DNA of 64,000 nt, from the NCBI RefSeq assembly GCF_025998535.1, contig NZ_AP024233.1, forward strand, positions 1,305,219 through 1,369,218, written 5' to 3'. The DNA is from Desulfolithobacter dissulfuricans (GTDB lineage Bacteria; Desulfobacterota; Desulfobulbia; Desulfobulbales; Desulfobulbaceae). Positions 41,269-49,133 of this stretch are shown here, in pieces. Numbering within the stretch: the first letter of the stretch is position 1; each line of letters starts with the position of its first letter. The translations under genes were made by a program, and so were the position numbers. The notes under the pieces are model-generated. The model was given only the letters and a program-made list of their open reading frames with translations. It did no database searches and was not told where the DNA came from.

Positions 41269-41547
41269 CTAAGGTTGAGCTTCCCAGAGCTGGATGTTGT
41301 AATACATCTGGCCATCCTTGCGGCGGTTACTGGATCGCACGTCACACAGTACTTCAACCAGGGAGCCGTCAGCGCCCAGTGGGGAGCGGGCATTGACGGC
41401 AAAACGCTGCGGAAAACTGAATTCATCAGGGGCTGGGACAATAATGTGGTTTGCGAAAAAGGTACCGCGGTCAGACTGGACCTGCTGGTGGCCTTCAAGC
41501 TTGCCTTTGATGATCACCTGAAGAGGGTTGCGTTTCTTTTCAGTCAT
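41269..41547 (-). CDS. ssDNA-binding protein (G5P/pV-like)
   Basis: A 92-residue beta-rich protein, VIIKGKLEGHQQVQSDRGTF ... GADGSLVEVLCDVRSSNRRK ... YYNIQLWEAQP. Size, beta pattern and genome place (upstream of coat genes, beside the packaging-hairpin candidate) match gene V-type ssDNA-binding proteins that coat nascent phage DNA. It starts after GAGGTAATCGAA. Confidence 0.7.
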   Translation of the reverse strand: MTEKKRNPLQVIIKGKLEGHQQVQSDRGTFFANHIIVPAPDEFSFPQRFAVNARSPLGADGSLVEVLCDVRSSNRRKDGQMYYNIQLWEAQP

Positions 41548-41625
41548 TTCGATTACCTCAATAGTTTATTTGTCGTTTTGTTCCGTAAAAAGAACGTTTT
41601 GATCATGCTGGTCCGCCAGGATCAG

Positions 41626-41787
41626 CTAATAACAGTCGTCATAATCGTCATCTTCAGAATGAGACAAAGAGACATCAGGCATTGGAGTAAAGTCGCGACC
41701 CTCAACTGGACGAATGAAGTCAGGGTCAGCAAAGGGACTATCTTCAGGGATTGACCAATCAAGTTCATCAGGCTCAGAGTACGGCAT
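41626..41787 (-). CDS. Acidic small protein (53 aa)
   Basis: 53 residues, MPYSEPDELDWSIPEDSPFA to SHSEDDDYDDCY, strongly acidic and probably disordered. Starts after AAGGTGATTATT. Lies upstream of the ssDNA-binding protein in the early operon. Function unknown; acidic proteins of this size often act as protein-binding inhibitors or DNA mimics, which remains speculation. Confidence 0.6.
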   Translation of the reverse strand: MPYSEPDELDWSIPEDSPFADPDFIRPVEGRDFTPMPDVSLSHSEDDDYDDCY

Positions 41788-41792
41788 AATAA

Positions 41793-41984
41793 TCACCTTG
41801 CTTGAGGAAAAGGATACACACGAACCGAAACGGGACATTTAACCGGGTTGTAACAACGAAAAGTGTACACAGGACGGCCAGAAAGAGGACTGCGAAATTT
41901 GTAGAGACGGAGAGGAAGGCCGCAAAAATGACAGATGGGGCCTGAGTCGCGAAAAGTAGTGCTGGCGTTCGTCATCGATTTCAT
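41793..41984 (-). CDS. Small zinc-finger-like protein (63 aa)
   Basis: 63 residues starting MKSMTNASTTFRDSGP, with two Cys pairs (CHFCGLPLRLYKF, and FRCYNPVKCPVSVRVYP) that fit a C4 zinc ribbon. It lies just upstream of the 53-aa acidic gene (5 bp) and downstream of the 65-aa zinc protein. No strong ribosome-binding site at this ATG; ATG 41975 is an alternative. Confidence 0.55.
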   Translation of the reverse strand: MKSMTNASTTFRDSGPICHFCGLPLRLYKFRSPLSGRPVYTFRCYNPVKCPVSVRVYPFPQAR

Positions 41985-41989
41985 CGTTT

Positions 41990-42187
41990 TCAGAAAGGTG
42001 AAGATTCGTATGGAATAATCTCGCCGGTACCATCGCACTGAGGACAATCATGAGGACCAGGACCGAGATAATAAACGACACCACGACCACCACAGGTCGG
42101 ACAAGATGAGGGTTCGTGGGGATCAAAACCGTCATCATCACGGGGAAGACCGTCCAAGTCATAGAGGCTGTCTGGTTCGTCGTACAT
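41990..42187 (-). CDS. Small DnaJ-type zinc-motif protein (65 aa)
   Basis: 65 residues, acidic N-terminus (MYDEPDSLYDLDGLPRDDDG) followed by CPTCGGRGVVYY and CPQCDGTGEI, the paired CxxCxGxG motif of DnaJ zinc-binding domains. First gene of the prophage lytic-side operon, divergent from the CI repressor. Function unknown; resembles the C-terminal part of the 114-aa protein at 32529-32873. Confidence 0.6.
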   Translation of the reverse strand: MYDEPDSLYDLDGLPRDDDGFDPHEPSSCPTCGGRGVVYYLGPGPHDCPQCDGTGEIIPYESSPF

Positions 42188-42245
42188 TTGATTTCTGAGA
42201 TCTGTTTGTGATACGCTGTAAAGTTGTAAAGGAAACAATCACGGT

Positions 42246-42292
42246 GCATCTTTTTTATGCTTTATATACTATTTATTGAACAAAAAAGATGC
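42246..42292. promoter_or_regulatory. 11-bp inverted repeat at the repressor promoter
   Basis: GCATCTTTTTT (42246-42256) and AAAAAAGATGC (42282-42292) are perfect inverted repeats 25 bp apart, between the divergent repressor and early-operon starts, with an AT-rich spacer (TTTATATACT) that may hold promoters. Likely operator pair for the CI-like protein; could instead form an RNA hairpin. Confidence 0.5.
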
Positions 42293-42305
42293 AGTCAAGG
42301 AAAAA

Positions 42306-42740
42306 TTGCATATAAAAGACAAAATGACATTTGAAAAAATATGGGAACGGATAAAAAACGAAACAAAAATTAATAATTTTACAGAGTTAGCAAGAGTAGC
42401 AAAAACGACGCATCAATACGTATCAAGAAAGAAAAAAGCGAACGATTTCCCCATAAAATGGGCCTACCTGGTAGCCAAAAAATATGGCCTGTCCACCGAA
42501 TGGATCCTGACTGGAAAAGGTCCCAAGAGGCTTGACCAACAAACGACCAGGGAAAGCTATGAAAACGAATTCCTGGAACTGGTGGATGAGTGGCTTACCG
42601 AGCTAACCAGGAAAGAACCACGCAGAGCTGAATGGTTTCGATATCAGTTCGAAGACTCATTCCCGGGATTCAAGGAATGGATGAAACGACGTGAGGCCCA
42701 AGGGCAGGGGGAAGGTGATACGAATAGAAATGTTGCTTAA
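42306..42740 (+). CDS. CI-type phage repressor
   Basis: About 144 residues: an N-terminal helix-turn-helix of the phage CI-repressor type (WERIKNETKINNFTELARVA, TTHQYVSRKKKANDFPIKWA, YLVAKKYGLSTEWILTGKGP), then a helical C-terminal region. It is divergent from the minus-strand phage genes and should keep them silent. The start is uncertain: TTG 42306 follows AAGGA, whereas ATG 42324 would lack a ribosome-binding site; the frame is open from 42276. No peptidase domain is seen, so control by cleavage is unlikely. Confidence 0.8.
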   Translation: MHIKDKMTFEKIWERIKNETKINNFTELARVAKTTHQYVSRKKKANDFPIKWAYLVAKKYGLSTEWILTGKGPKRLDQQTTRESYENEFLELVDEWLTELTRKEPRRAEWFRYQFEDSFPGFKEWMKRREAQGQGEGDTNRNVA

Positions 42741-42754
42741 AAAGAGATAACAAA

Positions 42755-43432
42755 ATGAAAAACAGCAGCAGAGTTAAAAAAGCATGGATTGTTTTGTTAA
42801 CTGGATGGGTCATACTATTAGTACCGATACCAGGGACAGGACCAATAGCGATGGTGATAAATCTGGCAGCAACAATACTGTCAATAATAGTGCTGTCGAA
42901 AGGAAAAACCGTCGAAGGAATAATGCTGCTAATATGCTGCATTGTGGTTACACCAGTAATATATATGTTAAGCGCAGGAATTTTTATTGCTGGATTAAGC
43001 AACTATATAAAGCTTAAACAAAAAGATAATAAAGCGATAACGTTATATAAAAAAGACAGCGCAGAAAACCAGGTTGCGACAAAAAACAAGAAAAATAAGA
43101 TATACAAATGGACTGATAAAGACGGAAAAACACATTATTCAAATGTACCTGTAGGACCAGATCGAATAAAAGTTATAATGGCGAAATTTAAAGAAGTAGA
43201 AAGAATAAGAGCAGAAAAAAAGAAAAAAAATGAAGACAGAACACTTAAATATATTGTTTACTTGAAAGATGGAGGGAAAGTTGAGTGTTCAGGTGTAAAC
43301 AAAAACGAAAATATTATTATAGCTTATACAAAAACAGGATTAATAACAAATATAGATGAATCAAAAATAGACAAAATAATAAAATACCAGATTATTGACA
43401 ATAAAGTAGAGACGTCAACATGGAAAAAGTAA
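42755..43432 (+). CDS. Membrane protein with DUF4124-like domain (prophage cargo)
   Basis: 225 residues. Two or three membrane helices in the first 85 residues (AWIVLLTGWVILLVPIPGTG, MVINLAATILSIIVLS, GIMLLICCIVVTPVIYMLSA), a short basic linker, then a DUF4124-like segment (IYKWTDKDGKTHYSNVPVG) and a Lys-rich tail with a beta-strand repeat (KYIVYLKDGGKVECSG). The gene is clearly more AT-rich than its surroundings, lies between the repressor and attR, and is probably a cargo (moron) gene expressed in the lysogen. Role in host defence or superinfection exclusion is speculation. Confidence 0.7.
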   Translation: MKNSSRVKKAWIVLLTGWVILLVPIPGTGPIAMVINLAATILSIIVLSKGKTVEGIMLLICCIVVTPVIYMLSAGIFIAGLSNYIKLKQKDNKAITLYKKDSAENQVATKNKKNKIYKWTDKDGKTHYSNVPVGPDRIKVIMAKFKEVERIRAEKKKKNEDRTLKYIVYLKDGGKVECSGVNKNENIIIAYTKTGLITNIDESKIDKIIKYQIIDNKVETSTWKK

Positions 43433-43448
43433 ATATAATCGATAAAAG

Positions 43449-43469
43449 GTGGGCCGGTCGGTGGGCCTT
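43449..43469 (+). repeat. Paired arm-type sites near attR
   Basis: GTGGGCC at 43449-43455 and GTGGGCCTT at 43461-43469, spaced 12 bp, matching the pair at 32208-32228. Confidence 0.5.
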
Positions 43470-43546
43470 TACCCAGCAAAACAGCCCATAATGAACAAAC
43501 CAACAAAAAAAGAATCCTGTAATATCAATATATTAAAAATGAAAAA

Positions 43547-43601
43547 CCGGCCTGTCACGCCGGAGGTCGCGAGTTCGAGTCTCGTCGGCCCCGCCAGTAT
43601 A
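43547..43601 (+). repeat. Prophage attachment repeat, right (attR); displaced tRNA-Asp 3' half
   Basis: 55 bp identical to 32109-32163. Contains the original 3' half of tRNA-Asp (to 43596), now non-functional. Confidence 0.95.
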
Positions 43602-43604
43602 TCC

Positions 43605-43633
43605 AGGGACTCAGTCAGTATGGCTGAGTCCCT
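43605..43633 (+). terminator. Host tRNA-Asp terminator displaced by the prophage
   Basis: Perfect stem AGGGACTCAG / CTGAGTCCCT followed by TTTTTT. It resembles the phage-borne terminator at 32167-32195. Confidence 0.85.
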
Positions 43634-43820
43634 TTTTTCGTTTTGCGGGCCGGAGGCCGTCTGGCCGGTTCCTTTTCTGCTCTGCCGCCGCTTCAGCCGA
43701 CCGGGGATAGCTGCTGCGGCCGCGGTGCGCCGCATGGTGCTGGTCAGGGGCCGTTCCCTGGATTTTTATTTTTTTCTTTCAGGATGGTTGTCCGTAAATA
43801 GCCGATACAGAGGAGCTGCT

Positions 43821-44054
43821 GTGGAGAAGTGCGAACAGATGGAGATCCGCGAAGGATATATTGAGCTCTACAAAATCCTCAAGCTGCAGAACCTGGTGGC
43901 CAGCGGCGGAGAGGCGAAATATGTGATCTCCGAGGGCATGGTTCTGGTCAATGGCAGCGTGGAAACCCGCAAACGCAAAAAGATTGTCCCCGGCGACCGG
44001 GTGGAGTTCGCCGGGCACCTCATCATGGTTACTCCTGGTTGGTCTGCGACTTGA
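43821..44054 (+). CDS. S4-domain RNA-binding protein (YbcJ/YaaA-like)
   Basis: 77 residues, one S4 RNA-binding domain: YIELYKILKLQNLVASGGEA, KYVISEGMVLVNGSVETRKR, KKIVPGDRVEF. Start chosen as GTG 43821 because GAGGAGCTGCT precedes it; ATG 43839 is the alternative. The frame open upstream crosses attR and is not coding. It overlaps the convergent 69-aa gene by 26 bp. Confidence 0.85.
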   Translation: MEKCEQMEIREGYIELYKILKLQNLVASGGEAKYVISEGMVLVNGSVETRKRKKIVPGDRVEFAGHLIMVTPGWSAT

Positions 44055-44238
44055 TCCATCCCAGGCGGATGTAGTACTGTTGGCCTGCGTCTTCCCACTG
44101 ATCACAGCTGGTCTGGGCCTCGACCGCAGGCCGCTCGGCCTCACGGTTTCCTGTTTTTTTCACTGTTACCAGGCAAAAGCCACTGGTAGTATCCTTGACC
44201 TTGTAGAATTTACAGCTCAGGCATGTGACGGCGACCAT
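44029..44238 (-). CDS. Small cysteine-containing protein (69 aa)
   Basis: 69 residues, MVAVTCLSCKFYKVKDTTSGFC and later TSCDQWEDAGQQYYIR: four conserved-looking cysteines, a possible metal or iron-sulfur site. Ribosome-binding site AGAGGTACAAAAT. Similar small CxxC...C...C proteins occur in anaerobes, but I cannot assign a function. Convergent with the S4 gene. Confidence 0.65.
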   Translation of the reverse strand: MVAVTCLSCKFYKVKDTTSGFCLVTVKKTGNREAERPAVEAQTSCDQWEDAGQQYYIRLGWIKSQTNQE

Positions 44239-44432
44239 ATTTTGTACCTCTGATTGTCTGTGGCAGATATTTTGTATTTTTTTCTCTCTACGGGTCCGGG
44301 TCCGGAACCGTTTGAAAAACCACGGTAAACATACTGTAGCAGAGATCCGGACGCACTATTTTTTTCCAGTTCAAAAAGGCCATTCCGTCAGGAACTGGTT
44401 GAAAATATGTGCTTTTGTTGGAATGGGTCAAA

Positions 44433-44486
44433 ACACAACCTGTTGCGCTTTTTGTAGTTGCCTGCCCCTATATGTTGTGCTATAAG
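44433..44486 (+). promoter_or_regulatory. nrdJ promoter with two NrdR-box-like sites
   Basis: ACACAACCTGTTGCGC (44433-44448) and CCCCTATATGTTGTGC (44465-44480) resemble the NrdR box (ACACWATATAWTGTGT-like) and are spaced 32 bp start to start, three helical turns as in known NrdR pairs. The second lies exactly in the 17-bp spacer of a promoter (TTGCCT 44458-44463, TATAAG 44481-44486), which would give repression. No B12 riboswitch was seen. Confidence 0.55.
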
Positions 44487-44586
44487 ACCGCAATGCCATG
44501 TTGAACAACTCCGGCCAGCCGGCCGGATTTTATCAGACTCCACACCACAAAACCTGAGCGAGAAAAGCCATGCAGGGGAGGGGCTC

Positions 44587-46761
44587 ATGACACGTGATAT
44601 TCCTAAAATGGAATTGACAAAAACCGCGGAAACCGTGCTCCGGCGCCGGTACTATCTCAAGGACCGCAACGGTAATCCTATCGAGAACTGGGAGTCGCTG
44701 TGTCATCGGGTAGCCGATGCGGTTGCCGTGGTCGACCGGGAGTACCCAGAATATGAAGAACTGCGCGACAGTTTCTTCAACATGATCTACTACCTCGATT
44801 TTCTACCCAATTCGCCCTGCCTGATGAATGCGGGTACGGATCTTGGCCAGCTTTCTGCCTGTTTTGTCCTGCCGGTGGAAGACTCCATGGATGGAATTTT
44901 CAGCTCCATTCGCAATGGGGCTCTGGTCCATAAGACCGGCGGCGGCACCGGCTACTCCTTTTCCCGGCTGCGGCCCAAGAATTCCGCCGTCCGTTCCACC
45001 CAGGGCGTGGCGTCCGGGCCGCTGAGCTTTGCCGCCGTGTTTGACGCCGCCACCGAGACCATCAAGCAGGGTGGCAAGCGCCGCGGCGCCAATATGGGCG
45101 TGCTTCGGGTGGATCATCCCGATATCATGGACTTTATCCATGCCAAGCAGGATCAGAACCGTTTCACCAATTTCAACTTCAGCGTGGCCATTACCGACAA
45201 GTTCATGGAGGCGGCCAAGGCAGGTCAGGATTATGATCTGATTGATCCCTCCACCGGCGAGGTGGTGGACACCCTCAATGCGGCTGAAGTTTTTGATACC
45301 ATCGTCAATCTGGCCTGGCATAACGGCGAGCCCGGGGTCCTGTTCATCGATGCGGCCAACCGGGCCAACACCACTCCCCAGCTAGGCGAATTCGAGGCCA
45401 CCAACCCCTGCGGCGAACAGTGGCTGCTGCCCTACGAGTCGTGCAACCTGGGGTCCATCAACCTTGGGCGCTATGTGAAGGACGGGGTCGTTGACCGGGA
45501 GCGGCTGGGCCGGACGGTCCGGCTGGCCGTGCGTTTTCTGGACAACGTCATCGACTGCAACCGGTTCCCCATTCCCGAGATTGCTGAGATGACCCAGAAA
45601 ACCCGCAAGGTGGGGCTGGGCATCATGGGCATGCACGACATGCTCATCCAGATGCGCCTTCCCTATGCCAGCGAAGAGGGACGTGCAGCCTCGGCCGATG
45701 TGATGCGTTTCATCCGTGAGGAAGCAGAGCAAGCCTCCATCGAGCTGGCTGAACTCAAGGGACCTTTTCCAGCCTACGACCCGCAGGTCAACAAGTATCC
45801 GGCCCGACGCAACGCCGCCCTGACCTCCATCCAGCCCACCGGCACGGTCTCCATGATCGCGGACTGTGCTTCGGGCTGTGAACCCTATTTTTCCATTGTC
45901 ATGGTCAAGCATGTCATGGACGGAGACCGGTTGCTGATGGTCAACAAGCTGTTTGAGCAGGTGGCCCGGGCCGAGGGTTTCTATTCCGAGGAGCTGATGA
46001 ATGAGGTGGCGGAAAGCGGCACCGTGATCGGCCATAAGGATATTCCCGAGGAGTGGCAGGAGATCTTCCGTACGGCCCAGGACATCCCGCCCGAGGATCA
46101 TATCCGCATGCAGGGTGCCCTGCAGACAAATGGGGTGGACTCGTCCATCTCAAAGACCATCAACCTGCCTTCCACAGCCACCAGGGAGGATGTACGTCTC
46201 TCCTATCTGCTCGGCTACGAGCTCGGCTGTAAGGGACTGACCGTCTACCGGGACGGTTCCCGGGATGCCCAGGTATTGAACACCGCGGCCAAAGAAAAGG
46301 AAGACCAGACCGCCACGGTCTCCACCCAGGGGTTGATCCGCAAGAAGACCCTGCCCGATGTCCTGAGCGCCAAGCGGTATCGGCTCAAGGACGCCAACGA
46401 GAACACGATCTATATCATCGTCTGTTTTGACGACAATGAAAACCCCATGGAGGTCTTTGCCAAATTTCCATTTGACAACCGGGTCGACCTGAAGGATAAA
46501 TCCACCATGTGGACCACCACCTGCCGGCTGGTCTCGCTGGCCCTGCGCTACCAGATCCCCATGGATGAGATCATCAAGCAGCTGGACCGCTCCAGCGGGC
46601 ACATGCTCGACCTGCCGGCCCAGCTCGGCAAACTGCTCAAGTCGTTCATGGCCGGCACCCACCACGGATTTGCTTCCATCTGCCCGGAGTGTTCCGGTAA
46701 GCTGGTCTTCGAGGAAGGGTGCGAGACCTGTCACGACTGCGGCTATTCCAAGTGTTCCTGA
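44587..46761 (+). CDS. nrdJ: Class II (adenosylcobalamin-dependent) ribonucleotide reductase
   Basis: A 724-residue NrdJ. Features in order: LPNSPCLMNAG, the substrate-site CFVLPVEDSM, HKTGGGTGYSFSRLR, the radical/active-site stretch NPCGEQWLLPYESCNLGSIN (NPCGE plus the YESCNLGS loop), PTGTVSMIADCASGCEP, and a C-terminal zinc-ribbon/redox tail (CPECSGKLVFEEGCETCHDC). It reduces ribonucleotides with a cobalamin radical, independent of oxygen, as expected in an anaerobe. ATG 44587 follows GGGGAGGGGCTC; the frame open to 44458 is not used. Confidence 0.96.
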   Translation: MTRDIPKMELTKTAETVLRRRYYLKDRNGNPIENWESLCHRVADAVAVVDREYPEYEELRDSFFNMIYYLDFLPNSPCLMNAGTDLGQLSACFVLPVEDSMDGIFSSIRNGALVHKTGGGTGYSFSRLRPKNSAVRSTQGVASGPLSFAAVFDAATETIKQGGKRRGANMGVLRVDHPDIMDFIHAKQDQNRFTNFNFSVAITDKFMEAAKAGQDYDLIDPSTGEVVDTLNAAEVFDTIVNLAWHNGEPGVLFIDAANRANTTPQLGEFEATNPCGEQWLLPYESCNLGSINLGRYVKDGVVDRERLGRTVRLAVRFLDNVIDCNRFPIPEIAEMTQKTRKVGLGIMGMHDMLIQMRLPYASEEGRAASADVMRFIREEAEQASIELAELKGPFPAYDPQVNKYPARRNAALTSIQPTGTVSMIADCASGCEPYFSIVMVKHVMDGDRLLMVNKLFEQVARAEGFYSEELMNEVAESGTVIGHKDIPEEWQEIFRTAQDIPPEDHIRMQGALQTNGVDSSISKTINLPSTATREDVRLSYLLGYELGCKGLTVYRDGSRDAQVLNTAAKEKEDQTATVSTQGLIRKKTLPDVLSAKRYRLKDANENTIYIIVCFDDNENPMEVFAKFPFDNRVDLKDKSTMWTTTCRLVSLALRYQIPMDEIIKQLDRSSGHMLDLPAQLGKLLKSFMAGTHHGFASICPECSGKLVFEEGCETCHDCGYSKCS

Positions 46762-46829
46762 GCCCGCCGGGTTTGGACTGCCCGGGCTTCATGGCCCTTT
46801 GATGGTAACTGGACAAGGAAGAACAAAAT

Positions 46830-47354
46830 ATGGCAAAGATTGGACGAAATGATCCCTGCCCCTGTGGCAGCGGTAGCAAATACAAAAAATGCTGTCTGCC
46901 CAAAGCACAGGTAGGTCAGCCGGTCACTCCCATGGAACAGGCCCGGGTTTCCCTGATGGGCCAGATCGAAAAAATCCAGCGGGCCGCGGCCGCCGGAAAA
47001 GAGAAAGTTTTTGAAGTGGGCGTGTTCGTTTTCTTCAGCAAGCGTGACGGCGATGCCTGGCTCCTGGAGATAACCGACTCAGATGCGGTCCAGGTGGCCG
47101 AGGCGGGTAAACCGCTTGACACCCCCATCGATGAAAATCCGGAGACCATTGAGATTAACTGGAGTCACACCTTTGCCATCCGGGACAAGAAATTCTACCT
47201 GACCTCCTACGAGGACAAGAGCGAGGCCCTGCTCCCCGGAGTACCCACCCAGCAGGTCCGGGCTGCCATCCGCAGGATACGGAAACGGTATCCCGAGGAA
47301 CTGCTCAATCAGGTCCACATCCCCCAGGAGAATACCGAAACGGCAGATTCCTGA
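46830..47354 (+). CDS. SEC-C-motif protein
   Basis: 174 residues. N-terminal SEC-C zinc-binding motif ([18 protein letters not shown]), as in SecA and YchJ-type proteins, a helical middle, and a beta-rich C-terminal domain ([35 protein letters not shown]). The motif probably mediates ribosome or nucleic-acid contact. It lies 68 bp after nrdJ and 8 bp before the vanZ-like gene, so cotranscription is likely. Confidence 0.8.
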   Translation: MAKIGRNDPCPCGSGSKYKKCCLPKAQVGQPVTPMEQARVSLMGQIEKIQRAAAAGKEKVFEVGVFVFFSKRDGDAWLLEITDSDAVQVAEAGKPLDTPIDENPETIEINWSHTFAIRDKKFYLTSYEDKSEALLPGVPTQQVRAAIRRIRKRYPEELLNQVHIPQENTETADS

Positions 47355-47362
47355 ACACGAAC

Positions 47363-47764
47363 ATGAACCGCTGGTATCGATATATCCCCCTGATCCTGGT
47401 CATGGGGATAATCTTCTACCTCTCCCATCAGCCGGGTGATACCCTGGAGCTGCCCGACCTGCCGGATATCGACAAGGTCTGCCATGCCCTGGCCTACGGC
47501 GCTCTGGCCGGCAGCGCGATCTTTGCCCTCAGGATGGACCTCTGGCGACGCTATCCGTTGCGGATGGCCCTGCTGGTCCTGGCCTTTTGCCTGGGCTATG
47601 GGATCAGCGATGAGTTTCATCAGTCCTTTGTTGCCGGCCGGGACACCAGTGGCTGGGATGTGGCTGCCGATATGACCGGCGCCCTGCTGACCCAGGGGGC
47701 CTGGCTCTGGTATCTGCGGCGGAGGTTCGGCGCTCGTCTAGCGGCCATGCTAACCTCCAGATAG
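47363..47764 (+). CDS. VanZ-family membrane protein
   Basis: 133 residues with three or four membrane helices and the VanZ signature: YIPLILVMGIIFYLSHQPG near the start, DKVCHALAYGALAG, and the SDEFHQSFVAGRDTSGWDVA motif. Members range from glycopeptide-tolerance proteins to phospholipid-related factors; the specific role here is unknown. Followed by a bidirectional terminator. Confidence 0.85.
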   Translation: MNRWYRYIPLILVMGIIFYLSHQPGDTLELPDLPDIDKVCHALAYGALAGSAIFALRMDLWRRYPLRMALLVLAFCLGYGISDEFHQSFVAGRDTSGWDVAADMTGALLTQGAWLWYLRRRFGARLAAMLTSR

Positions 47765-47793
47765 CTTTTTGGTTCTGCATCAAGTGACAAAAA

Positions 47794-47821
47794 AAGCCCG
47801 GTCGAGCAATCGACCGGGCTT
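47794..47821. terminator. Bidirectional terminator between vanZ and hemB
   Basis: Perfect 12-bp stem AAGCCCGGTCGA / TCGACCGGGCTT, 4-nt loop GCAA, with A-run before and T-run after, so it serves both convergent genes. Confidence 0.95.
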
Positions 47822-47845
47822 TTTTTCTTTTTCTTTTTTTCGTTA

Positions 47846-48823
47846 TCAGCCGCCCCGAAGCAGCCTGGCCATGTCCTTGGCAAAATAGGTGATGATGATA
47901 TCAGCCCCGGCCCTCCGGATGGAGAGCAGGGTCTCGGCCATGACCCGGTCGCCGTCGATCCAGCCCTTTTCAGCCGCAGCCTTGATCATGGCATACTCGC
48001 CGCTCACATGATAGGCCGCCACCGGCAGATCGAATTCGTCGCGCAGCTGGCGAATGATATCCAGGTAGGCCACGGCCGGTTTGACCATGAGGATGTCTGC
48101 CCCTTCGTCCACATCCAGGGTGGCCTCCCGCAGAGCCTCGCGGGAATTGGCCGGATCCATCTGGTAACTGCGGCGGTCGCCGAACTGGGGCGCGCAGTCT
48201 GCCGCGTCCCGGAAGGGTCCATAGAAGGCCGAGGCGTACTTCACCGCATAGGACATGATCGGGACCATGTGAAAGTTGTTTTCATCCAGGGCAGAGCGGA
48301 TCTCGGAAACCCGGCCGTCCATCATGTCCGAGGGCGCCACCATGTCCGCGCCGGCCTTGGCGTGGGACAGGGCTGTGCGGGCCAGCAGTTCGAGGGTGGT
48401 GTCGTTGTCCACCTCGCCTCCCACCAGGCAGCCGCAGTGGCCGTGGTCGGTGTACTCGCAGAGGCAGACGTCAGTGACCACGGTCAGCTCGGGTACCTTG
48501 TTCTTCAGTTCGCGGATCGCCCGCTGGACAATGCCGTCACCGGCATGGGCACCGGAGCCCATGGGATCTTTTTTCTCGGGCAGGCCAAAGAGAATGACCG
48601 AGCGGACGCCGAGTTCCAGGCATTCCTTTCCTTCCCGGGCCAGCTGATCCACACTGAGCCGGAAGACCCCGGGCATGGAGGGCACGGGTTCGCGCCTGTT
48701 CTTGCCCGGCATGACAAACAGGGGATAGATCATCTGTTCCGGCACCAGGGTGGTTTCCCGGATCATGGCCCGGAAGTTTTCATTTTGCCGCAGTCGACGG
48801 GGACGATATTCTGGAAAAACCAT
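47846..48823 (-). CDS. hemB: Porphobilinogen synthase (delta-aminolevulinate dehydratase)
   Basis: A 325-residue HemB: zinc-binding cysteines in [14 protein letters not shown], active-site lysines in [18 protein letters not shown] and [12 protein letters not shown], and the usual [20 protein letters not shown] start. Condenses two aminolevulinate molecules to porphobilinogen in tetrapyrrole (haem, sirohaem, B12) synthesis; relevant to the B12-dependent NrdJ nearby. Starts after AAGGAGTGCAACT. Confidence 0.97.
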   Translation of the reverse strand: MVFPEYRPRRLRQNENFRAMIRETTLVPEQMIYPLFVMPGKNRREPVPSMPGVFRLSVDQLAREGKECLELGVRSVILFGLPEKKDPMGSGAHAGDGIVQRAIRELKNKVPELTVVTDVCLCEYTDHGHCGCLVGGEVDNDTTLELLARTALSHAKAGADMVAPSDMMDGRVSEIRSALDENNFHMVPIMSYAVKYASAFYGPFRDAADCAPQFGDRRSYQMDPANSREALREATLDVDEGADILMVKPAVAYLDIIRQLRDEFDLPVAAYHVSGEYAMIKAAAEKGWIDGDRVMAETLLSIRRAGADIIITYFAKDMARLLRGG

Positions 48824-48990
48824 AGTTGCACTCCTTGGCCGGCATTCGCCGGAGTCTGTTAATGGGAAATCCCGTTTTGGTAAACTTGATCTCTGATTTT
48901 ATCCGAAAATCACCACAACTTTGCATGATTACATTGTGATTTTCATAGGTCGAAGTCTTCGCTATCGGTTGAGGCTGGGCCGTGCCGAAA

Positions 48991-49043
48991 CCCGGAGTCT
49001 CCCTTCGGTCGCTTACCCGGAGTCTCCCTTCGGTCGCTTACCT
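48991..49043 (+). repeat. Dispersed ~28-bp repeat, tandem pair
   Basis: CCCGGAGTCTCCCTTCGGTC followed by GCTTACC(T), two copies 25 bp apart. Other copies: 29417-29444 and 56699-56726. Confidence 0.7.
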
Positions 49044-49133
49044 GGTCCAGCCATGCTGGTTTACCTGAATCAGTGACGGAAAAGTTTCTGTTTCTTGCGA
49101 GTACCACCAAAGCTCAGCTGTCACCGATATGAG

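Larger units (their letters stand above)
32109..43601. mobile_element. Inovirus (filamentous phage) prophage in tRNA-Asp
   Basis: About 11.4 kb between perfect 55-bp direct repeats, with integrase next to the tRNA and a filamentous-phage gene set: Rep, ssDNA-binding protein, very small membrane coat proteins, a pIII-like adsorption protein, a pVI-like protein, Zot morphogenesis ATPase and a secretin. Most genes are on the minus strand; a CI-type repressor and a cargo gene are divergent. All core modules are uninterrupted, so the prophage may be functional. Confidence 0.93.

Noticed and set aside
43449..43820. N-terminal extension of the S4-domain gene across attR
   Set aside because: The open frame crosses the prophage end and the displaced tRNA; a good ribosome-binding site precedes GTG 43821.
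44239..44586. Cobalamin riboswitch upstream of nrdJ
   Set aside because: No B12-box or typical helices could be found; NrdR-type boxes explain the region better.
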